DNA of 64,000 nt. Source: Desulfovibrionaceae bacterium. Lineage in GTDB: Bacteria > Desulfobacterota > Desulfovibrionia > Desulfovibrionales > Desulfovibrionaceae. The notes beneath the pieces are model-generated. The model saw only the letters and a program-made list of their open reading frames with translations. It was not told the DNA's origin and made no database searches. Below are positions 25,072-32,959 of the stretch, one piece after another (within the stretch, counting starts at the first letter, position 1; each line of letters begins with the position of its first letter). Position numbers and translations under genes: made by a program. The DNA is taken from the NCBI GenBank assembly GCA_015709315.1, contig JACCQI010000004.1:62001-126000 (forward strand), read 5' to 3'.

Positions 25072-26091
25072 TCAGCCCATGCCCACGCCGGGGATGGGTT
25101 CGCCGCAATGGGCGCAGCGGCCGTCCCGGATGCCCGAGGTGTGCAGGGCGAAACCGGTACGGTCCACCAGTTCGGCGCCGCAGTCGGGGCAAAACGTGTT
25201 CTGCCGGTTCAGGCCGGGCATGTTGCCGATGTAGACGAACTTGAGGCCCTTGGCCCGGCCCATGACAAGGGCGCGCTCCAGGGAATCGCCCGTGGTCGGC
25301 CCGGTATCGGCCATGCGGTAGTCCGGGTGGAAGCGGGAGATGTGCCACGGCGTGTCCGTGCCGATCTCGTTCACCAGAAAGTCCGTGAGCCGGTCGAGTT
25401 CCTCCTCGGAGTCGTTGCGGCCGGGAATGAGCAGGGTGGTCACTTCCAGCCACCAGCCGAGCGAGTGCTTGATGGTCCTGAGGTTGTCGAGCACGGGAGC
25501 AAGGCCCGCCCCGGTGAGGTCATGGTAGAAATCCTCGGTGAACGCCTTGAGGTCCACGTTGACGGCGTCGATGTGCGGGCCGAGCTCGTCGAGACATTCA
25601 CGGCTCATGTAGCCGTTGGAGACCATGATGTTCTTGAGTCCCTTGTCGTGGGCGAGCCGGGCCGTGTCCTGCATCAGTTCGAAGAAGATGGTCGGCTCGG
25701 AGTAGGTGTAGGAGATGGACGCGGCCTTGAGCCGCAGCGCGTCGGCCACCAGTTCGCCGGGCGTCGTGTCCCGGCCGAGGATTTCGCCGCTCTCGCGCGG
25801 GGGCTGGGACAGCGACCAGTTCTGGCAAAACCGGCAGTTCAGGTTGCAGCCCATGGTGGCGAAGGAAAAGGTCATGGAGCCGGGCTGGAAATGGTAGAGC
25901 GGCTTCTTCTCCACCGGGTCGAGGTTGCGGGCCGCGATCTTGCCGTAGTTCAGGGCGTAGAGCGTGCCGCCGCGGTTTTCGCGCACGCCGCATGCGCCGC
26001 GTTCGTCCGCGTCGATGATGCAGTAGTGGCTGCACAGCCTGCATTGGACGCGGCCGTCCTTGAGTCCCTTCCAGAGCCGCGCTTCAATCAT
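25072..26091 (-). CDS. amrS: AmmeMemoRadiSam-type radical SAM enzyme
   Basis: 339 residues. The radical SAM cluster motif is CNLNCRFC in FATMGCNLNCRFCQNWSLSQ. The N-terminus has an extra four-cysteine zinc-like region (CRLCSHYC ... GACGVREN) and the C-terminus a CPDC ... CAHC ribbon, both usual in this AmrS group. Partners MEMO1-like and AMMECR1-like are not adjacent here. The substrate is unknown. ATG 26091 overlaps the stop of the small upstream gene (ATGA). Its stop is close to the tRNA-Pro 5' end. Confidence 0.88.
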   Translation of the reverse strand: MIEARLWKGLKDGRVQCRLCSHYCIIDADERGACGVRENRGGTLYALNYGKIAARNLDPVEKKPLYHFQPGSMTFSFATMGCNLNCRFCQNWSLSQPPRESGEILGRDTTPGELVADALRLKAASISYTYSEPTIFFELMQDTARLAHDKGLKNIMVSNGYMSRECLDELGPHIDAVNVDLKAFTEDFYHDLTGAGLAPVLDNLRTIKHSLGWWLEVTTLLIPGRNDSEEELDRLTDFLVNEIGTDTPWHISRFHPDYRMADTGPTTGDSLERALVMGRAKGLKFVYIGNMPGLNRQNTFCPDCGAELVDRTGFALHTSGIRDGRCAHCGEPIPGVGMG

Positions 26092-26468
26092 GGCGTTTCC
26101 TTTTTGGTCTCGGAGGTGGTCGTGGTGGTTGTCGTGTCGCCCGACGGGTCCACCGTTTCTTCCGTGGTGGTCGTGGTTGTGGTGGATTCCTTGGGCCAGT
26201 CAACCTGCGGCTCGACCTTGATGCGGACCTTGTCGTACCAGTCCTTTTCCTCGGCCGGGACGGGGCGGCTTCGGATGACCGTGTTCCCGCGCTCGTCCTT
26301 GCCCACGGAGATGTCCGTGTTGCCGGAGGCCGGGTCCGTGCCGAACACGTTGTCCTGCCGGTCCTTGGCCGTGTCCTCGTTCTTGAATTTGTTCCCGGCC
26401 TGGGCGGCCGGGGCCGTCAAAAAGAGAACGGCCAGGAAGATTAGGGCTATAATGCTGAAATGACGCAT
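26088..26468 (-). CDS. Exported threonine-rich protein of unknown function
   Basis: 126 residues: signal peptide (MRHFSIIALIFLAVLFLTAPAAQA), a charged middle with FGTDPASGNTDISVGKDERGN, and a tail with two runs of six to seven threonines separated by EETVDPSGD. At DNA level the runs are ACC/ACA/ACG mixtures giving GGT/GTC-type imperfect repeats (26113-26190). ATG 26468 follows GGAGG five bases upstream. It precedes amrS with an overlap, so the two are expressed together, although a functional link is unclear. Confidence 0.7.
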   Translation of the reverse strand: MRHFSIIALIFLAVLFLTAPAAQAGNKFKNEDTAKDRQDNVFGTDPASGNTDISVGKDERGNTVIRSRPVPAEEKDWYDKVRIKVEPQVDWPKESTTTTTTTEETVDPSGDTTTTTTTSETKKETP

Positions 26469-26622
26469 GGTTTCCTCCATGGGACACGGGGTTTCCCCCT
26501 ATGTTCAACATAGACACTCACAGGGGAAAAGGCAATGCAATTGGTGGGCCGCGCATTTTGTTCCTTGAACTTGGTCCGGCAACAATCTATAACCCGTACC
26601 AACCGAATCCGAGGAGACTTCA

Positions 26623-27684
26623 ATGAGCGAAAGCGCCAACCGTTCCAAGGCATATACCGCAGCCGGCGTGGACATCGAGGCGGGCAACCGTTTCGTTAGC
26701 CGGATCAAGAACATGGTCAAATCCACCTTCACCCCCGGCGTGGCCACGGACATCGGCGGCTTCGGCGGCCTGTTCAAGCCCGAGATCACGGGTATGGAGG
26801 CCCCCATGCTGGTGGCCGGGACCGACGGCGTGGGCACCAAGCTGAAGGTCGCCTTCATGTTCGACCGCCACGACACCGTGGGCATCGACCTTGTGGCCAT
26901 GTCGGTCAACGACGTGCTGGTCCAGGGCGCGGCTCCGCTGTTTTTTCTCGATTATTTCGCCACGGGCAAGCTGGAGTCCGGCGTGGCCGAGCAGGTCGTG
27001 TCCGGCGTGTGCGAGGGCTGCAAGCAGTCCGCCTGCGCGCTGCTGGGCGGCGAGACCGCCGAGATGCCCGGCTTCTACCCGGACGGCGAGTACGACCTGT
27101 CCGGGTTCGCCGTGGGCCTGGTGGACACTCCGAAGCTGGTCACGGGCAAGGACATCGCGCCCGGCGACGTGCTCATCGGGCTGGCGTCCTCGGGCGCGCA
27201 TTCCAACGGCTGGTCGCTGATCCGCAAGATCTACGACGCCTCCGGGCTGTCGGGGAGCGACACCTTTCCGGGCACGGAAAAGACCGTGGCCGACGTACTC
27301 ATCGAACCCACCAAGATCTACGTCAAGCCCGTGCTGGAACTCCTGGAGTCCGTGTCCGTCAAGGGCATGGTCCACGTCACGGGCGGCGGCTTCTACGACA
27401 ACGTGCCGCGCGTCCTGCCCGAGGCGGTCACCGCGCGCATCGAGTTCGGCTCCTGGCCCATGCTGCCCATCTTCGACTGGATCAAGGCCCAGGGCGACCT
27501 GTCCTGGCCCGAGATGCTCCAGATATTCAACTGCTCCATCGGCTACATCCTGATCCTGGACGCGGACAGCGCGGAAAAGGCACTGGAAACGCTCGACGCC
27601 CGCGACGACGTGGACGCCTACCGCATCGGCGAGATCGTCCGGCGCGAGGGCGCGTCCGAGCAGGTCGAGGTCGTTTTCCCGTAG
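26623..27684 (+). CDS. purM: Phosphoribosylformylglycinamidine cyclo-ligase
   Basis: 353 residues, normal length. PurM closes the imidazole ring, turning FGAM into AIR with ATP in purine synthesis. Visible landmarks are AAGVDIEAGN near the start, DGVGTKLKVAF, GIDLVAMSVNDVLVQGAAPLFFLDYFA, LLGGETAEMPGFY, GLASSGAHSNGWSL and the C-terminal GGGFYDNVPRVLP. The ribosome site GAGGAG lies seven bases before the ATG. It is monocistronic with its own terminator. Confidence 0.97.
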   Translation: MSESANRSKAYTAAGVDIEAGNRFVSRIKNMVKSTFTPGVATDIGGFGGLFKPEITGMEAPMLVAGTDGVGTKLKVAFMFDRHDTVGIDLVAMSVNDVLVQGAAPLFFLDYFATGKLESGVAEQVVSGVCEGCKQSACALLGGETAEMPGFYPDGEYDLSGFAVGLVDTPKLVTGKDIAPGDVLIGLASSGAHSNGWSLIRKIYDASGLSGSDTFPGTEKTVADVLIEPTKIYVKPVLELLESVSVKGMVHVTGGGFYDNVPRVLPEAVTARIEFGSWPMLPIFDWIKAQGDLSWPEMLQIFNCSIGYILILDADSAEKALETLDARDDVDAYRIGEIVRREGASEQVEVVFP

Positions 27685-27706
27685 GCTTTGCGCCACACGA
27701 AAGAAC

Positions 27707-27740
27707 GGGCCGCCTTCCCTTTCGGGATGGCGGCCCTTTT
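27707..27740 (+). terminator. Intrinsic terminator after purM
   Basis: GGGCCGCC (27707-27714), loop containing TTCCCTTTCGGGA, GGCGGCCC (27729-27736), then TTTT. Also A-rich on its left side, so it may help stop the convergent radical SAM gene. Confidence 0.88.
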
Positions 27741-27758
27741 CGTTTCGGTTGCGCGGGG

Positions 27759-29021
27759 CTAGCCCAGGTACGGGTTGAAGTACCCGTAGCGGACCCAGGG
27801 CAGGGCCTTGCCGAGCCTTTTTTTGAAATTGACGAACCCCATGCACGGGGAGTGGCCGAACGGGGCCATGAGCTTGAGGTACAGCTCCGGGTCCAGGTTC
27901 AGGTTCCTGAGTTGGATGAAGTCGTACCGGCAGGTCTCGCCCAGCTCCGCCAAGGCGTCGTATTCCTCTTCCGTGTCCGTGATGCCGGGGAAATAGAGCA
28001 GGTTGAGCGACACGAACAATCCCACCTCGTGCGCCTTGGCGATGGTCGCGCGCACGTCCTCGAAGGCGTAGCCCTTGGGCCGGTAGTACGCCTCGTAGGG
28101 GCCTTTACGCGCGGAGTTCAGGCTGACCCGGATGGAGTTGACCCCGGCGATCTTGAGCGCGGGCAGGACCTGGGTGCGCGAACCGTTGGTGTTGATGTTG
28201 ACCGTGCCCGTGCCGCCGTCGGAGCGGTACTGCCTGACCGCCTCGCAGATGAGTTCGGCCTCGGTCAGCGGTTCGCCCTCGCACCCCTGTCCGAAGGAGA
28301 AGATGGGCCGCCGCTCGCGCGACTCGTGGCGGCGCATGATGTCCACGATCTCCTGGGCCGTGGGCGTGAAGGAGATGCGGCACTGGGGCGAGGGGAACCC
28401 GGAATCCTCGGGCTGTTCCGAGATGCAGCCCACGCACCGGGCGTTGCAGTTGCGGGCCGTGGGCAGGGGGCACTCGAAGCGCCCCAGGGCCAGGTTCTTG
28501 GCGGCCGGGCAGCCGCTGGTCAGGGCGCAGCCCGCCAGATGGTTGACCAGCCTGTTGCCCGGCATTTCCTTTATCAGTTCGTGGGCGCCGGCCTCGATGC
28601 GGTCCGGCGGGATGTGCTTGAACACCTGCCGGTCGTCCTCGTCCACTTTTTTGGCGCAGACCCAGAACTTGCCGTCCGCGTATCCGATGGCCGCGTAGGA
28701 AAGCAGGGGCAGGACGGGCGCGTCCTCGTCGGACTCGTAGGCTGCGATGCCCGTGACCGTGTTGCCGGGACAGGCAAAGGCGGCCACGGCCAGTTCCTCC
28801 ATGACCTCGACCTGGCCGGACTCGGCGTCGTAGCCCATGGCGTGGCGGCCGGGAAGCATGAAGAATTCGGATTCGTCCGGGAGCACGGTGATCTCGTCCG
28901 GCCTGGGCAGGCCGAATTCGTCGCCGCGCCGGACCATGAGCAGGAGGTCCGGGTGGTCGTAGATTTCGCCGTCCGGCGCGGCGAACAGCATCCTCGGTTG
29001 GGGGCGTTTTTTCGATGACAT
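27759..29021 (-). CDS. Radical SAM domain protein of unknown substrate
   Basis: 420 residues. A non-radical N-terminal region of ~150 residues (MLFAAPDGEIYDHPDLLLMVRRGDEF) precedes the radical SAM core. The cluster motif is CNARCVGC in RNCNARCVGCISEQPE, with GQGCEGEPLTEAELI, INTNGS and IRVSLNSARKGPYEAYYRP as core strands and loops. Two other cysteine groups (AGCALTSGCPA, ECPLP) flank it and may bind a further cluster. I do not recognise a named subfamily; it resembles uncharacterised Desulfovibrio radical SAM proteins. Convergent with purM. Confidence 0.85.
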   Translation of the reverse strand: MSSKKRPQPRMLFAAPDGEIYDHPDLLLMVRRGDEFGLPRPDEITVLPDESEFFMLPGRHAMGYDAESGQVEVMEELAVAAFACPGNTVTGIAAYESDEDAPVLPLLSYAAIGYADGKFWVCAKKVDEDDRQVFKHIPPDRIEAGAHELIKEMPGNRLVNHLAGCALTSGCPAAKNLALGRFECPLPTARNCNARCVGCISEQPEDSGFPSPQCRISFTPTAQEIVDIMRRHESRERRPIFSFGQGCEGEPLTEAELICEAVRQYRSDGGTGTVNINTNGSRTQVLPALKIAGVNSIRVSLNSARKGPYEAYYRPKGYAFEDVRATIAKAHEVGLFVSLNLLYFPGITDTEEEYDALAELGETCRYDFIQLRNLNLDPELYLKLMAPFGHSPCMGFVNFKKRLGKALPWVRYGYFNPYLG

Positions 29022-29198
29022 GATGCGTATATCATAATTGAATGCGGCGAATTCGCAAGATTTTAATATTCGTGTGAACGGCGCGGACCGGCCCGGCCGG
29101 GCGGAGCGGATGAGAAATGGGCATTATGGTTTGCCAAAAACTTCTGGCTGTGAGAGGCTTGGGAAGCAGCGCGATTACTGTGCACTCAGGAGGATTAT

Positions 29199-29909
29199 AT
29201 GGAACAGAGGCATTCCGCCTGGACTGTCGTGGCGGCGGTCATTCTGGCTCTGGGTTTGTCCGGCGGCTGCTGGATTCTCGGCAAGGCCGTGGTCGGCTTC
29301 AAAGCCCTGGACAGGTACGTCACCGTCAAGGGGCTGGCCGAGCGCGAAGTCCCCGCCGATCTGGCCATGTGGCCCGTCAGCTACGGCGCGGGCGGCGATT
29401 CCCTGGAAAACGTGGACGCGGCCCTGAAGCGGTCCCGCGCCGAGATCGTGGCCTTTCTCAAGGAGCACGACCTGGGTGAAGCCGAAATTCTGGACACGGT
29501 CCCGCGCATCCAGGACAACCAGGCCCACAACCCCAACCGGGCCTTGGCCGAGCGGTATTCGGCAACGGCCATTCTCACTGTCCGGTCCAAGGACATCACA
29601 ACCGTGAAGAAGGCCATGTCCTTGGCGGGTGATCTGGTGTCGCGCGGCGTTCTGCTTGTGCAAAACTGGGAGTATCAGCCCACGTTCGCCTTCACCGGGT
29701 TGAACGATATCAAGCCCGACATGATCGCCGAGGCCACGCGCAACGCCCGCGCGGCGGCCCGCCAGTTCGCCGAGGATTCCGGCTCCAGAGTGGGCACCAT
29801 CCGTCGCGCCACGCAGGGGTATTTCAGCCTGCAGGACCGCGACCGCTACACCCCGGAGATCAAGAAGGTCCGCGTGGTGACATCAGTGGACTATTTCCTG
29901 GAGGATTAG
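29199..29909 (+). CDS. SIMPL-domain (DUF541) periplasmic protein
   Basis: 236 residues: one N-terminal membrane helix (VVAAVILALGLSGGCWILGKAVVG), then YVTVKGLAEREVPADLAMWPVSY, the SIMPL/DUF541 opening. Family members are periplasmic, linked to oxidative-stress or signalling phenotypes, with no agreed activity. The AGGAGG ribosome site is ideally placed. Followed by a terminator and then the large repeat island. Confidence 0.85.
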   Translation: MEQRHSAWTVVAAVILALGLSGGCWILGKAVVGFKALDRYVTVKGLAEREVPADLAMWPVSYGAGGDSLENVDAALKRSRAEIVAFLKEHDLGEAEILDTVPRIQDNQAHNPNRALAERYSATAILTVRSKDITTVKKAMSLAGDLVSRGVLLVQNWEYQPTFAFTGLNDIKPDMIAEATRNARAAARQFAEDSGSRVGTIRRATQGYFSLQDRDRYTPEIKKVRVVTSVDYFLED

Positions 29910-29956
29910 CCTCCGGCGGGTTCGCTTCGAGCCGCGGGCCTGAAGAAGGTAAGGAT

Positions 29957-29981
29957 GGCCGCCCGAAAGGGCGGCCTTTTT
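29957..29981 (+). terminator. Intrinsic terminator after the SIMPL gene
   Basis: GGCCGCCC (29957-29964), GAAA, GGGCGGCC (29969-29976) and TTTTT: a tetraloop hairpin of textbook form. Confidence 0.95.
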
Positions 29982-30181
29982 GTCGGAATGGGGTGAGTGT
30001 GCTTTGTAAAGAGGCGCATTGCCCGCCATATGTCTGGGTGGGGCGGGTGGACGTTAAACCGGCCGCGCTCCGCGTTGGACGCCCTCTGTCATCGAAACGT
30101 CGTTTTCCGCCCTTACGGCGGCCCTGTTTTTGGCCGGCGCCCCAAAAATAGGGGAAAAAGGGCGCTTTTGTGCTGCCGCGT

Positions 30182-30296
30182 GATGCCGGGCCCAAGAGCC
30201 TGTAGGCGACTCTCGCTCGCCCGATGGAAAGCCTGCTGACACAGGCGCAATCGGGCTGAGCTTCGTCGCCTGCGACAGGCTCTAAGGCCCGGCATC
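30182..30296. repeat. Foldback element in repeat copy A
   Basis: GATGCCGGGCC (30182-30192) pairs with GGCCCGGCATC (30286-30296). Further in, GAGCCTGT pairs with ACAGGCTC, GGCGAC with GTCGCC, GCTC with GAGC, GCCCGAT with ATCGGGC, and GCCTG with CAGGC round a CTGACA loop. The result is one long rod with small internal loops, in either DNA or RNA. Confidence 0.85.
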
Positions 30297-30545
30297 AACT
30301 ACCGCTCTTCGGGCGGGAATGGTGGAGTGCCGCGATGCGGCGGGTTGGGAAAGGCAAGTGCGGACGCTGTATTCGGTGCGCCGCGCTTTGATGAGCTTGA
30401 GGTGGGCGCGAAGGTATTACACCGGCCGCGCTCCGCGTTGGACGCCCCCTGTCATCGAAACGTCGTTTTCCGCCCTTACGGCGGCCCTGTTTTTGGCTGG
30501 CGCCCCAAAAATAGGGGAAAAAGGGCGCTTGCGTTGCTGCCGCGT

Positions 30546-30660
30546 GATGCCGGACCCAAGAGCCTGTAGGCGACTTCCGCTCGCCCGATGGAAAGCCTGC
30601 TGACACAGGCGCAATCGGGCTGCGCTTCGTCGCCTGCGACAGGCTCTAAGGCCCGGCATC
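30546..30660. repeat. Foldback element in repeat copy B
   Basis: Same 115-nt rod. Substitutions relative to copies A and C (GGACC for GGGCC in the outer stem and GCGC for GAGC in the inner stem) are not compensated on the opposite arm, so two pairs are lost. This copy may be drifting. Confidence 0.83.
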
Positions 30661-30908
30661 AACTACCGCTCTTCGGGCGGGAATGGTGGAGTGCCGCGAT
30701 GCGGCGGGTTGGGAAAGGCAAGTGCGGACGCTGTATTCGGTGCGCCGCGCTTTGATGAGCTTGAGGTGGGCGCGAAGGTATTACACCGGCCGCGCTCCGC
30801 GTTGGACGCCCCCTGTCATCGAAACGTCGTTTTCCGCCCTTACGGCGGCCCTGTTTTTGGCTGGCGCCCCAAAAATAGGGGAAAAAGGGCGCTTTTGTGC
30901 TGCCGCGT

Positions 30909-31023
30909 GATGCCGGGCCCAAGAGCCTGTAGGCGACTCTCGCTCGCCCGATGGAAAGCCTGCTGACACAGGCGCAATCGGGCTGAGCTTCGTCGCCTGC
31001 GACAGGCTCTAAGGCCCGGCATC
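30909..31023. repeat. Foldback element in repeat copy C
   Basis: Identical in pairing to copy A. The array ends 65 bp past this element, after a two-base deletion in GCCGCGAGCGGCGG compared with copies A and B (GCCGCGATGCGGCGG). Confidence 0.85.
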
Positions 31024-31088
31024 AACTACCGCTCTTCGGGCGGGAATGGTGGAGTGCCGCGAGCGGCGGGTTGGGAAAGGCAAGTGCG

Positions 31089-31564
31089 AACTCCCACGGC
31101 ACCTCCTGAAAAACGGATCTGTTTTCGCCCATTGCCTCCCCTAAAGACAATTGCGAACTCCATGCCCGCCACCCCTCCAAGCCCCCGATCAACGGCCCCA
31201 ACCATTGGAGCGATTCGGGTGCTTCAGCACCCGACAGCGGCTCTCACGTCCGCACCTAGCCCCGCGTCAAGGTCCTCTTCATAACTCGTAAATCCGATGC
31301 CCTCCGAACCTTTGAGTGGCAGGTCGCTCCCGCACAGCCATCCGTCCGCAACACCTCGAACAGAAAATCGCAGGTCCGCACCCGCCCTTGACCGGCGGTT
31401 AGAAGCTGACCACGAGGGGCGGCGGCTCTTGTACGGAAACATAGGCGAATAGCCTTGGACCACGGATTGCCGAAAAGGCAGAACATTCCGACCCCCAAGA
31501 GCCGGGAGCCGCCCCGAGCGGATCAGCTTCTTCCGCCGGTCTTGGGGGCGGCCGCGTTACTCCC
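31089..31564. other. Gene-free stretch between the tandem array and its inverted remnant
   Basis: About 475 bp. It shows a small hairpin GGGTGC-TTCA-GCACCC (31217-31232) and GC-rich low-coding sequence on both strands. Leftward frames read short hypothetical-like peptides with no ribosome site. No RNA gene or mobile-element end is recognisable. Confidence 0.5.
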
Positions 31565-31672
31565 AAGCGCCCTTTTTCCCCTGTTTTTGGGGCGCTAGCC
31601 AAAAACAGGGCCGCCGTAAGGGCGGAAAACAATGTATCGATGACAGGGGGCGTCAAACGCGGAGCGCGGACG
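31565..31672 (-). repeat. Inverted, diverged partial copy of the tandem unit
   Basis: On the minus strand this reads GTCCGCGCTCCGCGTTTGAC, then the block up to CCCCAAAAACAGGGGAAAAAGGGCGC, corresponding to the first ~110 bp of the tandem unit. Changes include TTGGAC to TTTGAC, GAAACGTCG to GATACATTG, GGCTGGCG to GGCTAGCG and AAAAATAGGGG to AAAAACAGGGG. The last keeps the CCCC/GGGG hairpin, so structure may matter. The foldback part is missing. Confidence 0.85.
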
Positions 31673-31763
31673 GTTCTCTTCACCGCCGCCGTTCCGCGAA
31701 CAAACCCCCATCAGGCCCGAAGGCCCCCCTTCTCTTCTCATTCGCGGGAATCACGCCACACGC

Positions 31764-31796
31764 AAAAAGGCCGATACCCAACGGGTACCGGCCTTT
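31764..31796 (-). terminator. Terminator after rpsI
   Basis: Minus strand GGCCGGTACCC, loop GTT, GGGTATCGGCC, then TTTTTG. One G-T pair in an 11-bp stem. It ends the rplM-rpsI transcript. Confidence 0.92.
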
Positions 31797-31823
31797 CGAG
31801 TGTCGTGATTTCCAGTCGTCGGC

Positions 31824-32213
31824 TTAACGCTTGGAGAACTGGAAGCTGGCGCGGGCGCCGCGGAGACCGTACTTCTTGCGCTCCTTCTTGCGGGCGTCGC
31901 GGGTCAGCAGACCGGCGGGCTTCAGGATGGCGCGCAGTTCGGGATCGAGCTCGCACAGGGCGCGGGAGATGCCGTGGCGCAGGGCCTCGGCCTGCCCGGA
32001 CACGCCGCCGCCGGTGCAGTTGGCCTTGATGTCGAACTTGTCGATCATCTTGGCCAGCTTGAGCGGCTGCTGCACGATCATCTGCAGGGTCTTGCGGGGG
32101 AAGTATTCGTCGAAAGGACGACCGTTGACGGTGATCTGGCCGGTACCGGCGTACAGGCGGGTACGGGAGATCGCATTCTTGCGTTTGCCAGTGGCGTAAG
32201 TGAAATCGCTCAT
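31824..32213 (-). CDS. rpsI: 30S ribosomal protein S9
   Basis: 129 residues, the usual size. The N-terminal [17 protein letters not shown] and the C-terminal basic tail ending [16 protein letters not shown] are S9 signatures; the last residues (SKR) reach the P-site tRNA in the 30S subunit. It follows rplM by 12 bp in the universal L13-S9 pair and ends at its own terminator. Confidence 0.98.
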   Translation of the reverse strand: MSDFTYATGKRKNAISRTRLYAGTGQITVNGRPFDEYFPRKTLQMIVQQPLKLAKMIDKFDIKANCTGGGVSGQAEALRHGISRALCELDPELRAILKPAGLLTRDARKKERKKYGLRGARASFQFSKR

Positions 32214-32225
32214 AGTAATCCCCGA

Positions 32226-32654
32226 TTAAATATCCAGAGGTTTGGGGGCCTGGGCGGCGTGCGGATGCTCGCTGCCGGCGTAGACCTTCAGCTTCTTGAT
32301 CTGCTTGGCGGCCAGGCGGTTCTTGGGCAGCATGCCCTTGACCGCGGCGGTGATGACGTTCTCGGGCTTGAGAGCCAGCATTTCGCGCAGGCTCTTCTGC
32401 TTGAGGCCGCCGGGATGATTGGTGTGCTTGTAGTACATCTTGGCATCCAGCTTCTGGCCGGTGACCCGGATCTTCTCGGCGTTGATCACGATCACGAAGT
32501 CGCCCATGTCCATATGGGGGGCGAATTCGGGCTTGTGCTTGCCGCGCAGACGGGTGGTGATCTCGCTGGCCAGGCGGCCCAGGACCTTGTCCGTAGCGTC
32601 GACGATGAACCACTCGTGGTTCGCGTCTTCCGGCTTCGGGCTATATGTCTTCAT
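32226..32654 (-). CDS. rplM: 50S ribosomal protein L13
   Basis: 142 residues. The opening [19 protein letters not shown], the centre [20 protein letters not shown], and [16 protein letters not shown] are L13 hallmarks. L13 is an early 50S assembly protein. AAGGAG lies before the ATG. The leader contains an 11-bp stem-loop (32678-32721), which may serve autogenous control. Confidence 0.98.
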   Translation of the reverse strand: MKTYSPKPEDANHEWFIVDATDKVLGRLASEITTRLRGKHKPEFAPHMDMGDFVIVINAEKIRVTGQKLDAKMYYKHTNHPGGLKQKSLREMLALKPENVITAAVKGMLPKNRLAAKQIKKLKVYAGSEHPHAAQAPKPLDI

Positions 32655-32677
32655 AATGTTCGCTCCTTAAAGCAACA

Positions 32678-32721
32678 GGGAAGGCACCGCGCAACCTGTG
32701 AAAATCAACTGGTGCCGTCCC
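32678..32721 (-). promoter_or_regulatory. Stem-loop in the rplM leader
   Basis: On the minus strand GGGACGGCACC (32721-32711) pairs with GGTGCCTTCCC (32688-32678) except for one position, with a 22-nt loop. It lies 24 bp before the rplM start codon. Ribosomal protein operons often bind their own product in such leaders; L13 leaders are known in other phyla, but I cannot match this to a known motif. Confidence 0.5.
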
Positions 32722-32959
32722 TTCGGATTCATTTTATTTCGATCGATATTCCAGCAACTTAACGCGCCCATGCAAATGTAACGGGGGTAGCCCAGGCAAC
32801 GCCGGTGGTCACGACCGGGAACAGGTACTTACATGAAAACCCGTTGGTGCTCAAGCCTTTTGTTGACGAAAAAGCGCGGCCCGGCATGGCGAAAATCCCG
32901 CTTGATCAACCGGCCGGATGGGCCTAGGTTTTCTGACCGCCCCGCGCGAGTTTTCCGAC

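Larger units (their letters stand above)
30058..31088. repeat. Tandem array of a 363-364 bp unit (about 2.8 copies)
   Basis: Copies begin with ACCGGCCGCGCTCCGCG at 30058, 30421 and 30785 (steps 363 and 364). The third breaks off at about 31088. The copies are nearly identical. Copy B differs from A and C at a few places (GCTTGCGTTGCTG for GCTTTTGTGCTG, GGACCC for GGGCCC, CTTCCG for CTCTCG, GCGC for GAGC). Each unit holds CCGCC-CTTA-CGGCGG, the hairpin GCGCCCC-AAAAATA-GGGG..GGGCGC, and a 115-nt nested foldback. Short frames occur on both strands but do not keep their length between copies or look protein-like. No integrase, CRISPR or phage gene is near. Confidence 0.93.

Noticed and set aside
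30054-30969. Short repeated frames (60-90 codons) on both strands of the tandem units
   Set aside because: They are set by repeat structure, differ in length between copies, overlap the foldback and lack ribosome sites.
30058-31088. CRISPR array in the 30-31 kb repeats
   Set aside because: The period is 363-364 bp, repeats are contiguous with no unique spacers, and no cas gene is present.
31224-31498. Leftward frames beyond the tandem array with QGRVRTCDF-type peptides
   Set aside because: Short, without ribosome sites or homologous context; such peptides are common artefacts of GC-rich noncoding DNA.
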